A model generated the notes under the pieces. The model saw only the letters and a program-made list of their open reading frames with translations, had not been told where the DNA came from and made no database searches. Below, piece after piece: positions 13,251-25,244 of a stretch of DNA of 64,000 nucleotides. The stretch is taken from assembly GCA_963965975.1 (NCBI GenBank), contig OZ014415.1, positions 1,803,001-1,867,000 of the forward strand. Direction: 5' to 3'. The position numbers were made by a program, and so were the translations under genes. The stretch's first letter is position 1, and each line of letters starts with the position of its first letter. This stretch comes from Xestospongia bergquistia. Taxonomy: Eukaryota > Porifera > Demospongiae > Haplosclerida > Petrosiidae.

Positions 13251-13312
13251 GTAATTTTAATGCAACCAAATGTTTCTACAAGTAATTTTAATGCAACCAA
13301 ATGTTTCTACAA
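13251..13312 (+). repeat. 31-bp direct tandem repeat, two copies
   Basis: Units 13251-13281 and 13282-13312 are identical (beginning gtaattttaatgcaaccaaa). The homologous intergenic copy near 42765-42795 has only one unit, so the duplication is local and recent. Confidence 0.85.
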
Positions 13313-14793
13313 GTCAATAAAGGCTACTACATTTAACTTCATCTATAGAATAGTTAATAGTGTAATATACTACTATATTCGATTGTACAACATTTTGTTA
13401 AACAGTATTTATATGGAAGGTTAATACTATCTTTATAATATTGACATGAGTATTGTTATCTATATAATGGTATATCTACTATTATCTAATTTGTTATTGG
13501 GGTAAGATAGGTTATCTCTCCAGGAAGCAAGTGATTACCATATGTTTAACATATTAGGTCACTATCATGACATGATCCTTTTCATAGTCAAGGTGATCTC
13601 TATTATAAGACCATCTGCAAAAGATAAAGATATCAAGGAATGATAAATCTCTGTGTGTATTTGAGATTCCTTTCTTTAAGAGTACAAGCAACAGTCCTCA
13701 CACACAGACTTAACATCATCCTTGAAAAGTTGTTTGGTCTAACTAATGAGATGTTAAACAGAATCTTCACTGCTTTGACAATTAACTACATAAACTATAC
13801 ACTGTTATCAGTATATTTTAGTAATGACAATGTGTGATGTTTACTACTCTCATTTTTTATTATTTCTATTGGTAACCGAAGGTTGCTATGTTTGTTTAGC
13901 TTCATCTATAGAATTATAATTTGTGTATTCAATAGTACAACACATAGTTTGCAGTACTTATATTGATGGCTAATACTTGTTACTATATTTAACTTCATAC
14001 ATAATATAGTCTCAAACATTTAGTCTATATATGGCATGTACAAATGTAATGACAATAGAACAGATACAGATACTTCTTATCAAAAATCTCTCCAGGCTCA
14101 GGTACAAGACTAATACACTAGAATGCTTGTTGTTATATGCACAAAAGAAACAAGAATATAATAGTAATAATCATCTTAAGATTATTTGATAGCATTGCTT
14201 TTGCTTAAAAGATAAAGTGATGGAAGAAGCTATGGAACTGGTCAAAAACGTTTTTTCAAGTAATTGTATTTGTATTGGATTTATAATAATAATAATGACT
14301 GTAAACATCTGTTAGTGTTGTTTTAATAGCTCTTGTATATCTGGCTATTACCTTTAAGGAAAATACTCCATTATATTTGAAATGAACTGTAGTATGGTTG
14401 AAAGATATGTGTGCAAATATTCTGTTGATTTTATTAAGATGCCATTTAACAGATAAAATATCTACTTAAATATGTGTTTCGTATGTTGAGTATACATAGT
14501 ATATGTTAACACAGTCAATATATGTGACGCTGTACTGGAGTTTTCTAGTAGATGACCAATCAGTTAGAGATATACCATTGAAATGTAATATATCCAACTC
14601 ATTTACATGGATTTAATCACTAGACAAAAAATATTTATTGGTTTATTCCAATTATTGAGCAACTCTTCTAGTAATATTGTTGGTCAGTTGACTTAGCCAC
14701 AGGCCCAGACACTTACAAATATTTTGTGTTATAGAATATAGCGTCCTCATCTTTTTTAGTAACATGATTTACCAAGTAAATATCCCCTGTTAA

Positions 14794-14795
<2 letters not shown>

Positions 14796-14848
<53 letters not shown>

Positions 14849-14875
14849 CATGTGTGTATGTATGTATGTATGTAT
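14796..14875. repeat. TA dinucleotide run followed by TATG repeat
   Basis: An uninterrupted TA run from about 14796 to 14843 passes into a degenerate TATG/TGTATG tetranucleotide repeat to about 14875. Simple sequence repeat; no coding meaning. Confidence 0.9.
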
Positions 14876-15961
14876 ATATAACTGATTAGTTGAGTTAACC
14901 CATGTATGGAATATTGTCAACATCATACAGAAATAACTATACACATTTGAAAAAGGTTGTTTGGCTTTGTTGATCTATTTACATCTCTGACTTAAATTCT
15001 AATTGTGTTATATTGACAACTTGATGAATTATGCATACATTAATTTAATTATAACCAAGTTATTACATATTAAGTTTATATTAACAAGTTTTTATGAGCC
15101 ATTGTAGGCTGACAAATAATGACCACTGAACACTTACAGCTATCATTAATAAGAATATAATATATACTTATGATCATGTGGTAGCTTTAAAATAGTTAAT
15201 TATCTTAAATTTATATAATACTGTTTATTAAGATTATTATATTAGGTTCTGTACTGACCTATGACTTCTAAATCAGATTTGATTACATTCTACAAGCTTT
15301 TTATTACCATGTACTCAGTTTATTATAAATAGTTATTTCTTTATAATAATTATATAGTTGAATTATGTTTGTATGTATTAGTACAGAGATAGCAGCAGTT
15401 AAGTTAATATTTGTGACATTAAAGTATAGACATAGTTCGTTTAGCTTAATATGATGAATACAATAGTATAATTACAACAGTATTAGAACTATTGGTATAT
15501 TCAGTATTATTAAAGTTCATAGTTTAAATAACAGATGTTAAGGTCATTAGTAGAACATCATTTAACAAACAACAATAATGTAAGACAACAAAGCTTTTCT
15601 TTCATGTTTTATATGTATATGGTCATAACTATATAACATATATTTATGCTGATTAAATAAATCTTGCACGTCTGTAGATACCTTTAAAGTAAACAATGAA
15701 ATAATTTATTATATCTTTAAACCATTATTATGTTTATATTCTAAAATATATTTGCATCATCATGTTTATTTATTAACTTGAACTAACAGGTAAATTTTTC
15801 CCAATACCACTATATTAACATGTAAACGTCTGTTTAACCTAACTACTAATTATAACATTATGTTTATTTAGTAATATAAATGAACATATAATTATTACTG
15901 TAATGAATAACAACATTATATTTAATAAAATAACAGAAAGTCACTAGACTCATCCCTTTTA

Positions 15962-15970
15962 TTTATAAAG
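15962..15970 (+). promoter_or_regulatory. TATA-like core promoter of the 16016 gene
   Basis: TTTATAAAG, 46 bp before the ATG at 16016, in the same context as upstream of the other family members. Confidence 0.45.
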
Positions 15971-16015
15971 GGACAAACATATCTACTTGCGACTATTCCA
16001 ACAACTGTAATCATC

Positions 16016-18653
16016 ATGATCAGAGTTATTGTCATCTTGATGTCACTGAATTGGTTCTGTAATGCTATTGTGGACATTGACAAAAGAACCAGAGGTAATA
16101 ATGACACTTTATAAATATACTTTATATATTAAATATTTCCTAGGTATTCCTATGGAAGTCTCACATGAAGGGAATTTCTTTTGTTTTGCCTTTTTAAGAA
16201 ACAAAGCGAACACAGAACCTTTCACTGGTAGAGAAGCTCCTAGAAATCTAGGAATCTTTATAACCACACTAAACTCAAATCCAGTTGGTTATCGGATAAG
16301 AGCTGGTAGTACTGGCTATACAAGGACTGGTACAGTCACAGCTGGAACAATTGTAAAGAAAGAATATATGACACCAAATGTACAAGAAGTGACCACGGAA
16401 ACATCATCAGTTGGTATAATTGTGGAAACAATTAATTCAAGTCAAACAATTCAAGTGATGGGATTTAGTGATTCATTTGGTTCTAGTGATGGTTTTCTAG
16501 CTGTTCCAATAATACAATATAGATCAAATTTTACATATGACTATGCTAGTCTAACTGCATCAGCACGAAGTTTTAACAGCATAATAGCTGTAGTTGCTTG
16601 CGGTGACATAGCTGAGAATGACATTAGATATTCAACTGAAAGTCCATTTTTGGTTGTAAGTACTTTTGTAAAAGATGGATTTGCGCTTCAAAATCAAAAA
16701 ACTTTTTCTTCAGCAGCAATGAGTGAATATAACACTCTAGGTTTACGAAGGGCATCCCGACGTGATATTACAGGTTTTCGAGCTAGCTCTAATCAACCAA
16801 TTGGTTTCATGACTGGACATGAATGTGCGGAAATACAGCAAGGTGAAGATACTTGTGACCATATCACTGAACAGATACCTCCATCTTATACATGGGGCTA
16901 TAACTTTTTTATAGCTCCATTTGAACAAAGAAGAGGTTATGTATTTAAGGTGTGGCCAAGGTACAATGGTACTTCCTTCACAGTATATTGCTCTGATGGA
17001 ACAAACTTTAACATCTCAAACATTCAATTTAATGAAATCAATGTAGACAACAGACGAAGATTTGAACTAAACAGTCAATCTTATTGTTATATCCAGTCTG
17101 ATCGACCATTACTTGTTATGCAATATGGTTTCTCACATGAACATGATAATAACAATCAGTTTGGTGATCCTAATATGGTTTTAGTAGCTCCTATTAGCCA
17201 GTATTTGAAAAAACATGTCTTTACTACTAATGTCAGTATGTATACTAGGGAAAATAATGATTTCACAGATCACTATATATCAGTTACTGTGTTAGCAATG
17301 TACTTTGTTCCTAATGCTATATTACTCGATGGTACACCATTAGAACCTGATGTTACTAAATGGAGTATTATTAACTGCAGTCAAAATAATTCATGTGGAT
17401 ATGGTATTAGTAAGAGTGTTTACATTGGTACTCATACAGTTCAACATACAAACCCTAATGCTTCTATTAATGTTATTGTATATGGTTGGAGAATTGAAAA
17501 AGGATATGCCTATCCAGCTGGATATGGTATGAATCCTATAGGAGGTGAGTGGTATATAAACATTTAATCTTCTCTATACTCTTTCAACATATAGAAACAT
17601 TCTACTCACTTGTTGCACTCAAAGAATCATCACTAGAAAATAGTCAAGGATCAATGATTGTTCGAGTATATCGATCAGGAGATGTCAGTCAATCATCAAG
17701 TTTAAACTTAAGAACATTTACTACATGTAAGTTATGTTAAATGTTGTAGTGGCTATTTGATTAACAGTGTTTTCTCTCCTTGTATGTTTCTCTTCAGTTG
17801 GAGACAATGCAGCAACAAGTCAGTTTAAATGATAATATTTTAATAATTAGTTTAAAGTAATTTCTAATTTATTAAGAAATGGTAAACCTCATTTATTTTT
17901 TGTCTTTTCCATAAGTGCCAATGAAGTTACTAATTTCTTATCATTTCAATATTTTAACATATTGACAAAGACATTGGCAGAGTTATATAAATTCAATATT
18001 ATTCTACAGTTGGACCTAATGGTGACCTCATATCACAAACACAGACAGTCTTCTTTGTATCTGATCAGACATTTGTAGATGTCTCATTTGTGTTCATGGA
18101 TGATACTACACTTGAATCTGATGAAACATTTGGTGTTGAACTTGTTCCAAGAAATGATTTGACTTTTGGTGTACCATCCAGTGTTATACTGACCATTATT
18201 GATGATGATGGTAGGAAATATTTAATTATCTCCACATTATTATTCTTAACAGATACAGATATTACAATCTTTTTTATTCCTATCCATTTTAATATTACTG
18301 AGGGAATTAATAATGTGACAGTTACACTGAGAGCTCAAACTTCCAACCCGCTCCCTAAATCATCTTCTATTAGAATAAGAGATCAATCAACAGGATCAGC
18401 TACAAGTAATAATTTATCAATTTTACAGTTAATGAACAATTGATTGTTTTCATAGGTGGTGTAGATTATGTAGCATTTGATGAAATCATTGATCTTCAAG
18501 CTGGAGCTACTGGTTTCACATATAATGTCACTATTATATCAAACCCAGGCAATGAACCAACTAAAACTTTTAATGCAATCATGTCTTTCGTATTGGGAGG
18601 GACTCTGATAGTCACTCATAATACAGCAACAATTCAAATCTTAGGTGACGATG
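16016..18653 (+). CDS. IgGFc-binding N-terminal / Calx-beta x2 protein; no TM exon of its own
   Basis: Exons 16016-16094 (signal peptide MIRVIVILMSLNWFCNA), 16144-17544 (IgGFc-binding N-terminal module, all family motifs present), 17595-17726, 17798-17818 (21-nt microexon), 18010-18210, 18259-18405, 18456-18653. The last five encode two Calx-beta domains. The seven exons leave a phase-1 end. No TM or tail exon follows before the next signal-peptide exon at 19061. Either the last exon reads on to the stop at about 18697 and makes a secreted protein, or it splices in phase to the exon at 19189. In the second case this and the next entry form one 5025-nt coding sequence (1674 aa). The same arrangement occurs at 44001-46571. 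Intact frames throughout suggest a working gene. Confidence 0.8.
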
Positions 18654-19060
18654 GTAAGACATTTTTAGTTATTTCAGCATTATTTATGTTAAAATAATAC
18701 AACAATATATCATTGATATTCTTTAAGATATATAGTAAATGAAAGTTTATGGTATTTTGTGCCACCTGTGTTATTATGTAGAAGTGATACAATTGCTATT
18801 CCTGCTATCTTGTTTACATTATTTTGATTAGATTGATGTTAGCCATTCCTACAATTATTTCATTGTTTGGAAAATGATTAAATTACTTGTAGTGTTAATA
18901 TTATTGTGCCATCTATGCTATCTATCATGTAATTACAATTCCTCCTATTCTTGTTTGCATTTTTGTATTGGACAAATATTAGCTATCCTTACATTTACTT
19001 ATTTCTTGCTTGTTTGCTTATTTTGCAAAATAAAGCGTTTTTACAATAACTGTAATCATC
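18654..19060 (+). other. spacer between paired genes
   Basis: 407 bp between the last Calx-beta exon and the next signal-peptide exon. It is alignable with 46572-46961. It lacks the TTTATAAAG box found before most other copies. An ORF at 18874-19125 has hydrophobic stretches, but its frame is not kept in the other copy, so I regard it as non-coding. Confidence 0.5.
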
Positions 19061-22000
19061 ATGATCAGAGTTATTGTCATCTTGATGTTAATAGATTGTT
19101 CATGCAATGCTATTGTGGACATTGACAAAAGAACCAGAGGTAATAATGACACTTAATAAATATACTTTATATATTAAATATTTCCTAGGTATTCCTATGG
19201 ATGTATCACATGAAGGGAATTTCTTTTGTTTTGCCTTCTTAAGAAACAAAGCAAACATAGAATCTTTCAGTGGTAGAGAAGCTCCTAGAAATCTAGGAAT
19301 TTTTATAACCACACAAAGCTCAAGTCCAGTTGGTTATCAAATTCGATCTGGTAGTACTGGCTATACAAGGACTGGTACAGTCACAGCTGGAACAATTGTA
19401 AGAGAAGAATATATGACACCAAATGTAGCAGTAGTAGACAGGACAACATCACCTTCAGCTGGTATAATTGTGGAAACAATTAATTCAAGTCAAACAATTC
19501 AAGTGATGGGATTTAGTGATTCATTTGGTTCTAGTGATGGTTTTCTAGCTGTTCCAATAATACAATATAGATCAAATTTTAGATATGATTATGCTAGTCT
19601 ATCAGCATCAGCTCGAACATTTAACAGCATTATAGCTATAGTTGCTTGTGGTGACATATCTGAAAAGGATATCACATATTCAACTGAAAATACAGGTTCA
19701 TGTCTAGTGTTTAGTCCTTATATAAAAGATGGATTTGCATTTTCTGCTAGTGGAGATTTTTTTTCAGGAACAATGAATGAATATAACACTCTAGGTTTGA
19801 GAAAGTCATCACAATATGATTTTACAGGTTTTCGAGCTAGCTCTAATCAACCAATTGGTTTCATGACTGGACATGAATGTGCAGAAATACAACTAGGTGA
19901 AGATACTTGTGGCCATATCATTGAACAGATACCTCCATCTTATACATGGGGCTATAACTTTTTTATAGCTCCATTTGAACAAAGAAGAGGTTATGTATTT
20001 AAGGTGTGGCCAAGGTACAATGGTACTTCCTTCACAGTATATTGCTCTGATGGCACAAACTTTAACATTTCAAACTTTCAATTTAATGAAATCAATGTAG
20101 ACAACAGACAAAGGTTTGAACTAAACAGTCAATCTTATTGTTATATCCAGTCTGATCGACCATTACTTGTTATGCAATATGGTTTCTCACATGAACATGA
20201 TAATAGCAATCAATATGGTGATCCTAATATGGTTTTAGTAGCTCCTATTAGCCAGTATTTGAAAAAACATGTCTTTACTACTAATGTCAGTATGTATACT
20301 AGGCAAAATGATGATTTCAAATCTCACTATTTATCAGTGACTGTGTTAGCAAGATATTTTGTTCCTAATGCCATATTACTAGATGGTACACCATTAGAAC
20401 CTGATGTTACTAAATGGAGTATTATTAACTGCAGTCAAAATAATCCATGTGGTTATGGTATTAGTAAGAGAGTTAACATTAGTACACATACAGTTCAACA
20501 TACAAACCCTAATGCTACTATTAATGTTATTGTATATGGTTGGAGAATTGAAAAAGGATATGCCTATCCAGCTGGATATGGTATGAATCCTATAGGAGGT
20601 GAGTGGTATATAAACATTTAATTTTCTCTATACTCTTTCAACACATAGAAACATTTTACTCACTTGTTGCACTCAAAGAATCATCACTAGAAAATAGTGA
20701 AAGACCAATGATTGTTAGAGTGTATCGATCAGGAGATGTGAGTCAATCATCAAGTGTAAATTTAAGAACATTTACTACATGTAAGTTATGCAAAATGTTG
20801 TAGTGGATATTTGATTAAAAATGTTTTCTCTCCTTGTATGTTTCTCTTCAGTTGGGCACAATGCAGCAACAAGTATGTTTAAATTATAATATTATATAAT
20901 TAGTTTAAAGTAATAACTAATTTGTTAAGAAATAAATGTGTAACTTCATATTCTCTTATATCTAAGTAACAATAATGTCAAAAATTTATTTACATTTCAA
21001 ATTTTTTAACATTTATAAAGTGATTGACAGAGTGATATAAACTCACTATTATTCTACAGTTGGACCTAATGGTGACCTCATATCACAAACACAGACAGTC
21101 TCCTTTGTATCTGATCAGACATTTGTAGATGTCTCATTTGTGTTCATGGATGATACTACACTTGAATCTGATGAAACATTTGGTGTTGAACTTGTTCCAA
21201 GAAAAGATCTGACTTTTGGTGTACCATCCAGTGTTATACTGACCATTATTGATGATGATGGTAAGAAATATTTACTTATCTCCACGTTATTATTCTTAAC
21301 AAATAATAATATTATTAAAATATGACAAAAAATCAATTTAATCAAGGAATTTTATTTAAATACTTACTGCAAATTGTAAACAGTAATTTTAAAATTGCTT
21401 TGGTTACCACCACAGTCTCCATTTGTAAAATGCTTGCATCTTCCCTAAGTTCTCTTTGAACTATTGTAAAACTATCTATCCATAATTATTGTTAATGCAT
21501 TGACCACTATCCAGTGACAAAGCATTTTATGCATGGACACAACTTTACCATAAACAGTATGTATTAGCAATTTACTAAACACAACTAAATCATTTCTTCA
21601 GATACTTGTCCTGCTAATAAGCCAGCACAATATTGTTACAATAATCCTTGTAATCATCAAACTTGCTGTAATTTTCCTGATGCTCAATGTGTTCTTGACA
21701 ACTGTGGACAATGTAAAGCTAGGTTTATTATAGTCAATGGAACTGATGTTACATATCAATGTAGTAAGTTCTGTCAATGATATAGTTTAGAGCACTTTTG
21801 TTTCATTAACTTACTTATTCTCAATAGAGTCATGCACTGTACAAGGTGCTATATTTAAACCATGTGGAGCTACATGTGTTGATACATGTTCTACTCGGAA
21901 AAAGAATTTACCAGTTATCTGTTCAGCCTTTTGCAAACCAGGTTGCACATGCCAAGCAGGACAGGTAAGTGTTTATTTTCACCCTCTTTTAAAGTACTTG

Positions 22001-23272
22001 TAGTTATTTAAAGCAATGTATTAAGAAAAGCCAAAAACTTATATATTTTATGATGATATATCTCCTTAGATTGTGGACGAATCTAGTAACAGATGTGTGT
22101 ATCCTGATCATTGTTCTTGTCCTACATGTGTTTCCCTACCTACTAACTGCACACAGCCTGTAAATGACACATGTGGTTGTTCTATCTGTGGAGGTTAGCC
22201 AATGTGGTGCTTCAGTTATGTTACATAGTGCAATTTTTCATATGGAATAGATTGTTCCATTGAAGGTCAAGTGTATCAACAAAGTCGTACTTGTCCAAAA
22301 ACATGTTCTAATCCACATATGTTTTGTATTGGGAATGTCTCAGGGTGTGGTTGTCCACCAGGACAACTTATTGATGAAGATAGAAATCGCTGTGTTCATC
22401 CTTATGATTGCCCAAGTATGATTATATATGTCTACTTGTAGTTATTAATGTCATATGTTTATATAATTATAGAAAAGAATCCATGTCACCAACCTCCATT
22501 TACCGGTCCATGTCATGGTACTTTTCTACGATATTTTTATAATGTTACCAGTCAGAAATGTGAAACATTTATTTACGGAGGTTGCTATGGAAATGGAAAC
22601 AACTATTTGTCACTACATGAATGTCAACAACAATGCTCAGGTCAGTAATGTTTGTATTGTGATTACCAAATTGTTTATTGTTCCTATACTCAAATGTTTA
22701 TACTATAGCTTGCCCTCCAACCTGCAGTGTTGAATTTTGTTCTGTTAGAAAAAGTGCTATCTGTTCAATGTAAGTTACATTAAAGAATTTCAACATAAAT
22801 TTTATTTTCTAAATACTACTATATATGTTATTCCTTGACATTTTCTATAGACCTATGACATCTGGTGTTAATTGTCAGTCAGACAATTGTACTATCACTA
22901 ATTGCTGGGCTTGTTATTATTCCTATAACATATTACCATTTCCTAAAATCCCTCCTTCCTGTCCTCATGAATGTGAGAATCCATTAGATGAGGAGTGTAT
23001 GGAGAAATGGGGTCGTTGTGTTCATGAAAGCTTTCTTAGTATCTATAACAAGGTTCGGTTATTATTATATGTAGTAAAGAATATTGTTGACAAATGGCAT
23101 ATGTGAATACAAGAGATAATTACTGTTGTATCTTTACATGATGCTAACTAGTAGTTCTAAAACTTATAGGTGTATTTCAATAAATAATTACTGTTATGTT
23201 ACTTTGTAGATTCTACCTCAGTATGTTTATCCAGAAAACTTTCACTGTTGGAACCACAAACCTTGTGTTTGA
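19061..23272 (+). CDS. IgGFc-binding N-terminal / Calx-beta / TIL x2 / Kunitz secreted protein
   Basis: Exons 19061-19139, 19189-20598, 20649-20780, 20852-20872, 21060-21260, 21602-21763, 21828-21964, 22070-22193, 22251-22415, 22473-22640, 22709-22769, 22851-23052, 23210-23272 (TGA). They total 2925 nt (974 aa). Order: signal peptide, IgGFc-binding module, one Calx-beta, a Cys-rich segment (DTCPANKPAQYC), a TIL-type inhibitor domain over 21828-22193 (CKPGCTCQAGQ, NRCVYPDHC), a second TIL domain (CGCPPGQLIDED, RCVHPYDC), a Kunitz/BPTI domain with all six Cys (NPC, GPC, QKC, GGC, HEC, QQC) and a Cys-rich C-terminus. No TM helix, so it is secreted. The Kunitz P1 position is His, unlike the Lys/Arg of trypsin inhibitors, so its target is open. 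The donor at 23053 (GTTCGG) is weak. The IgGFc module has a TGSCLVF insertion absent from most paralogues but shared with the 46962 gene. Confidence 0.87.
21261..21601 (+). other. intron linking the Calx-beta exon to the Cys-rich tail
   Basis: 341-bp intron. It has no second Calx-beta domain, although most paralogues have one at this point. The start of the intron still resembles the intron after the first Calx-beta in the TM genes, and the later part is unique to the TIL/Kunitz type. This places the point where the secreted tail was joined inside this intron. Confidence 0.5.
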
Positions 23273-23509
23273 TATTGATTGTCTCAGTATTATTAGATAC
23301 AGTGTGTACTAAATATTAATTAGATTACAGTATTAATATGTAATGACTTTGTTTGAAAACTCTTGTTTTGTATGGTCAAGTATTTTTATTAAATCAGGTG
23401 TTTGCTACTTGTATAAACTTTGACCGGCAATATTGTAGGTAGTGTTGTTCATTGATTTAAAATAAGTTATACAAACTAAGTTTGCATTTTAATAACTTAA
23501 ATATTAACC

Positions 23510-23515
<6 letters not shown>

Positions 23516-23553
<38 letters not shown>
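23516..23553. repeat. TA microsatellite
   Basis: Uninterrupted TA dinucleotide run directly before the palindrome-bearing segment. Related TA runs occur at about 23757-23780 and 25208-25240, at the ends of the foldback element, as expected of elements that insert at TA. Confidence 0.9.
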
Positions 23554-23554
<1 letters not shown>

Positions 23555-23636
23555 TGAAGTATCTAAGTCTGTTGAAGAGTGCTCGATGTCGTTTAGACAG
23601 AGCGGGTTAGAACAGAATTAAAGGACAAAAGAACAG

Positions 23637-23750
23637 AGCTCTCGCTGTGTTGCTGTTACTCCGAGTTTCACGCGTTATGCGATCGTCAGACAGCTGTCTG
23701 ACGATCGCATAACGCGTGAAACTCGGAGTAACAGCAACACAGCGAGAGCT
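23637..23750. repeat. perfect 114-bp palindrome (57-bp arms, no spacer)
   Basis: The sequence from agctctcgctgtgttgctgt to its exact reverse complement ending at 23750 has its centre between 23693 and 23694, at CAG|CTG. It is far more GC-rich than its surroundings and contains CG-rich words (CACGCG, CGATCG) that are rare nearby. A shorter copy (arms of 40 bp, 26492-26571) lies at the junction of the tandem duplication. Confidence 0.95.
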
Positions 23751-23809
23751 ATGTTTATATATATATATATATATATATATACATACATACATACATATAT
23801 ATATAATAT

Positions 23810-25207
23810 CACTGTAAAAATGATTGATTGATTTAACTAATATATCGTTATATGGGTTGTTGTATATGCAAAAATAAACATAATATTGTTTTGATTACTA
23901 ATGTATTATGAAATTGACAGTTTATATATCTAATATTAAAACTAATATTGATTTATTTAATACTTAGAAACATAAGTTGCTTGTTGTTATGAATTCATAT
24001 ACCATAGTTTGATGATTTTCATCTATGCAAACTTCATGATAATCAACAAGTTGTCACTAATTTTTAACCTCATAGATCTACATGTAAACTATCAATATAT
24101 TTAGTCTATATATAAGGTGTACTATAGCAATCACTATAGAACAGGATGCATTTGTGCATTGTATGTTATTACATTGTATTGACATAAACAATCATTAAAA
24201 TCATTACACTGTATTAATGAGGTAGTATATATAATATCATTAAATGACTTCAATCTGTTTGTGTAAACATTTGATATGATAAACTATGATCTTTACTTTA
24301 ACAACAGTTTCCTTAATATAAAAATAATCACATATAAGTCATTGTAGACTGACAAATAATGACCACTAAACACTTTCTATTGCAGTTAATAAGGACATAA
24401 TATGTACATGTGTTCATGTGGTACCTTTAAAATAGTTAAGTATCTTTCATTTAAACAGCATTGTTTACGTAAATCATCATATTCAGTTCTATACTAACCT
24501 AACACTTCTAAGACAGGTTTAACTTCTTTCTAGAGTTTTCTCTCTTAGCATGTGCTCAATATATTATAAATACATATTTCTATATAATCATATCACTGTG
24601 GAAACTGATTGGTTGATTTAACCAATATATTTATACAGGTTGTATGTAGCTGACTTATTTTGATGCCAAAAAGTAAGCATAATATAGTTTTTATTACTAA
24701 TGTACTACTGATTATGGTCAGAACCAATATATAATCATAAATTTTATTAAATTTTTGTATGGATGTATGCAAACCAAATTAATATGTTCGTAAATGGGTT
24801 AAAACAACTTGTCATTACCTTACCTCTTAAAAGCAATCTATGTCTGCATATATACAATGAAAATAGAAACACTAGAAACGTATGTTGTTCAATATTGTAT
24901 TTAAAGAACTATCTGTTTGTTATAAAAGGATTAAGGTGACATTATCTGGTGTTATTATTTTTATACCATTAATATATCCTGGTACAATTTAAGATTAATA
25001 TAATGGCAGACTGAAGTGCATATATGAATTCATATAAACAAGCAACTTATGTTCTAAGTATTAAATAAATCATTATTACTTTAATATTAGCTATACAAAC
25101 TGTCAATTTCATAATACATTTGTAATCAAAATAGTGTTATGTTTATGTTTTGTATATACTGACTGTATGACTATGTATTAGTTAAATCAACCAATCAGTT
25201 TTTACAG

Positions 25208-25209
<2 letters not shown>
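23810..25209. mobile_element. foldback/MITE-like element with about 190-bp inverted ends
   Basis: Left end CACTGTAAAAATGATTGATT and its following 190 bp (to about 24000) are repeated in inverted orientation at about 25015-25209 (ending AATCAGTTTTTACAGT). Both ends abut TA runs. Inside, at 24594, another left-type end (CACTGTGGAAACTGATTGG) starts a shorter 616-bp element sharing the right end. No transposase frame is present, so it is non-autonomous. An exact copy lies at 26648-28047 through the tandem duplication, and a diverged copy near 52000-53060 has lost the right end. Confidence 0.6.

Positions 25210-25244
<35 letters not shown>

Larger units (their letters stand above)
11988..15961. 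other. intergenic region
   Basis: No intact gene. It contains a decayed minus-strand coding fragment (12735-13075), a 31-bp tandem duplication (13251-13312), a flank block shared with 6.9 and 43.2 kb (13745-13860), a TA/TATG microsatellite (14796-14875) and, at 15500-15950, 5' flank sequence that recurs upstream of other family members and inside the intron at 60100-60480. The 107-codon ORF at 13101 has only a GTG start, and its frame is not kept in the copy at 42600, so I do not call it. Confidence 0.6.

Noticed and set aside
13101-13424. 107-codon ORF with hydrophobic start.
   Set aside because: It has only a GTG start and a tandem repeat inside, and the homologous DNA at 42600-42900 does not keep the frame.
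14756-14944. Minus-strand ORF with Tyr-Ile repeats, and similar ones at 23607 and 26430.
   Set aside because: They are translations of TA/TATG microsatellites or of the palindrome.
18874-19125. ORF with a membrane-like segment between the paired genes, and its counterpart at 46826-47008.
   Set aside because: The two are in homologous DNA but differ by indels that change the frame. The TTTACTTATTT-rich composition explains the hydrophobicity.
21602-22415. Cys-rich exons considered as VWC, EGF or toxin-like domains.
   Set aside because: Cys spacing with CxPGCxCxxGQ and NRCVxPxxC fits TIL inhibitor domains better.
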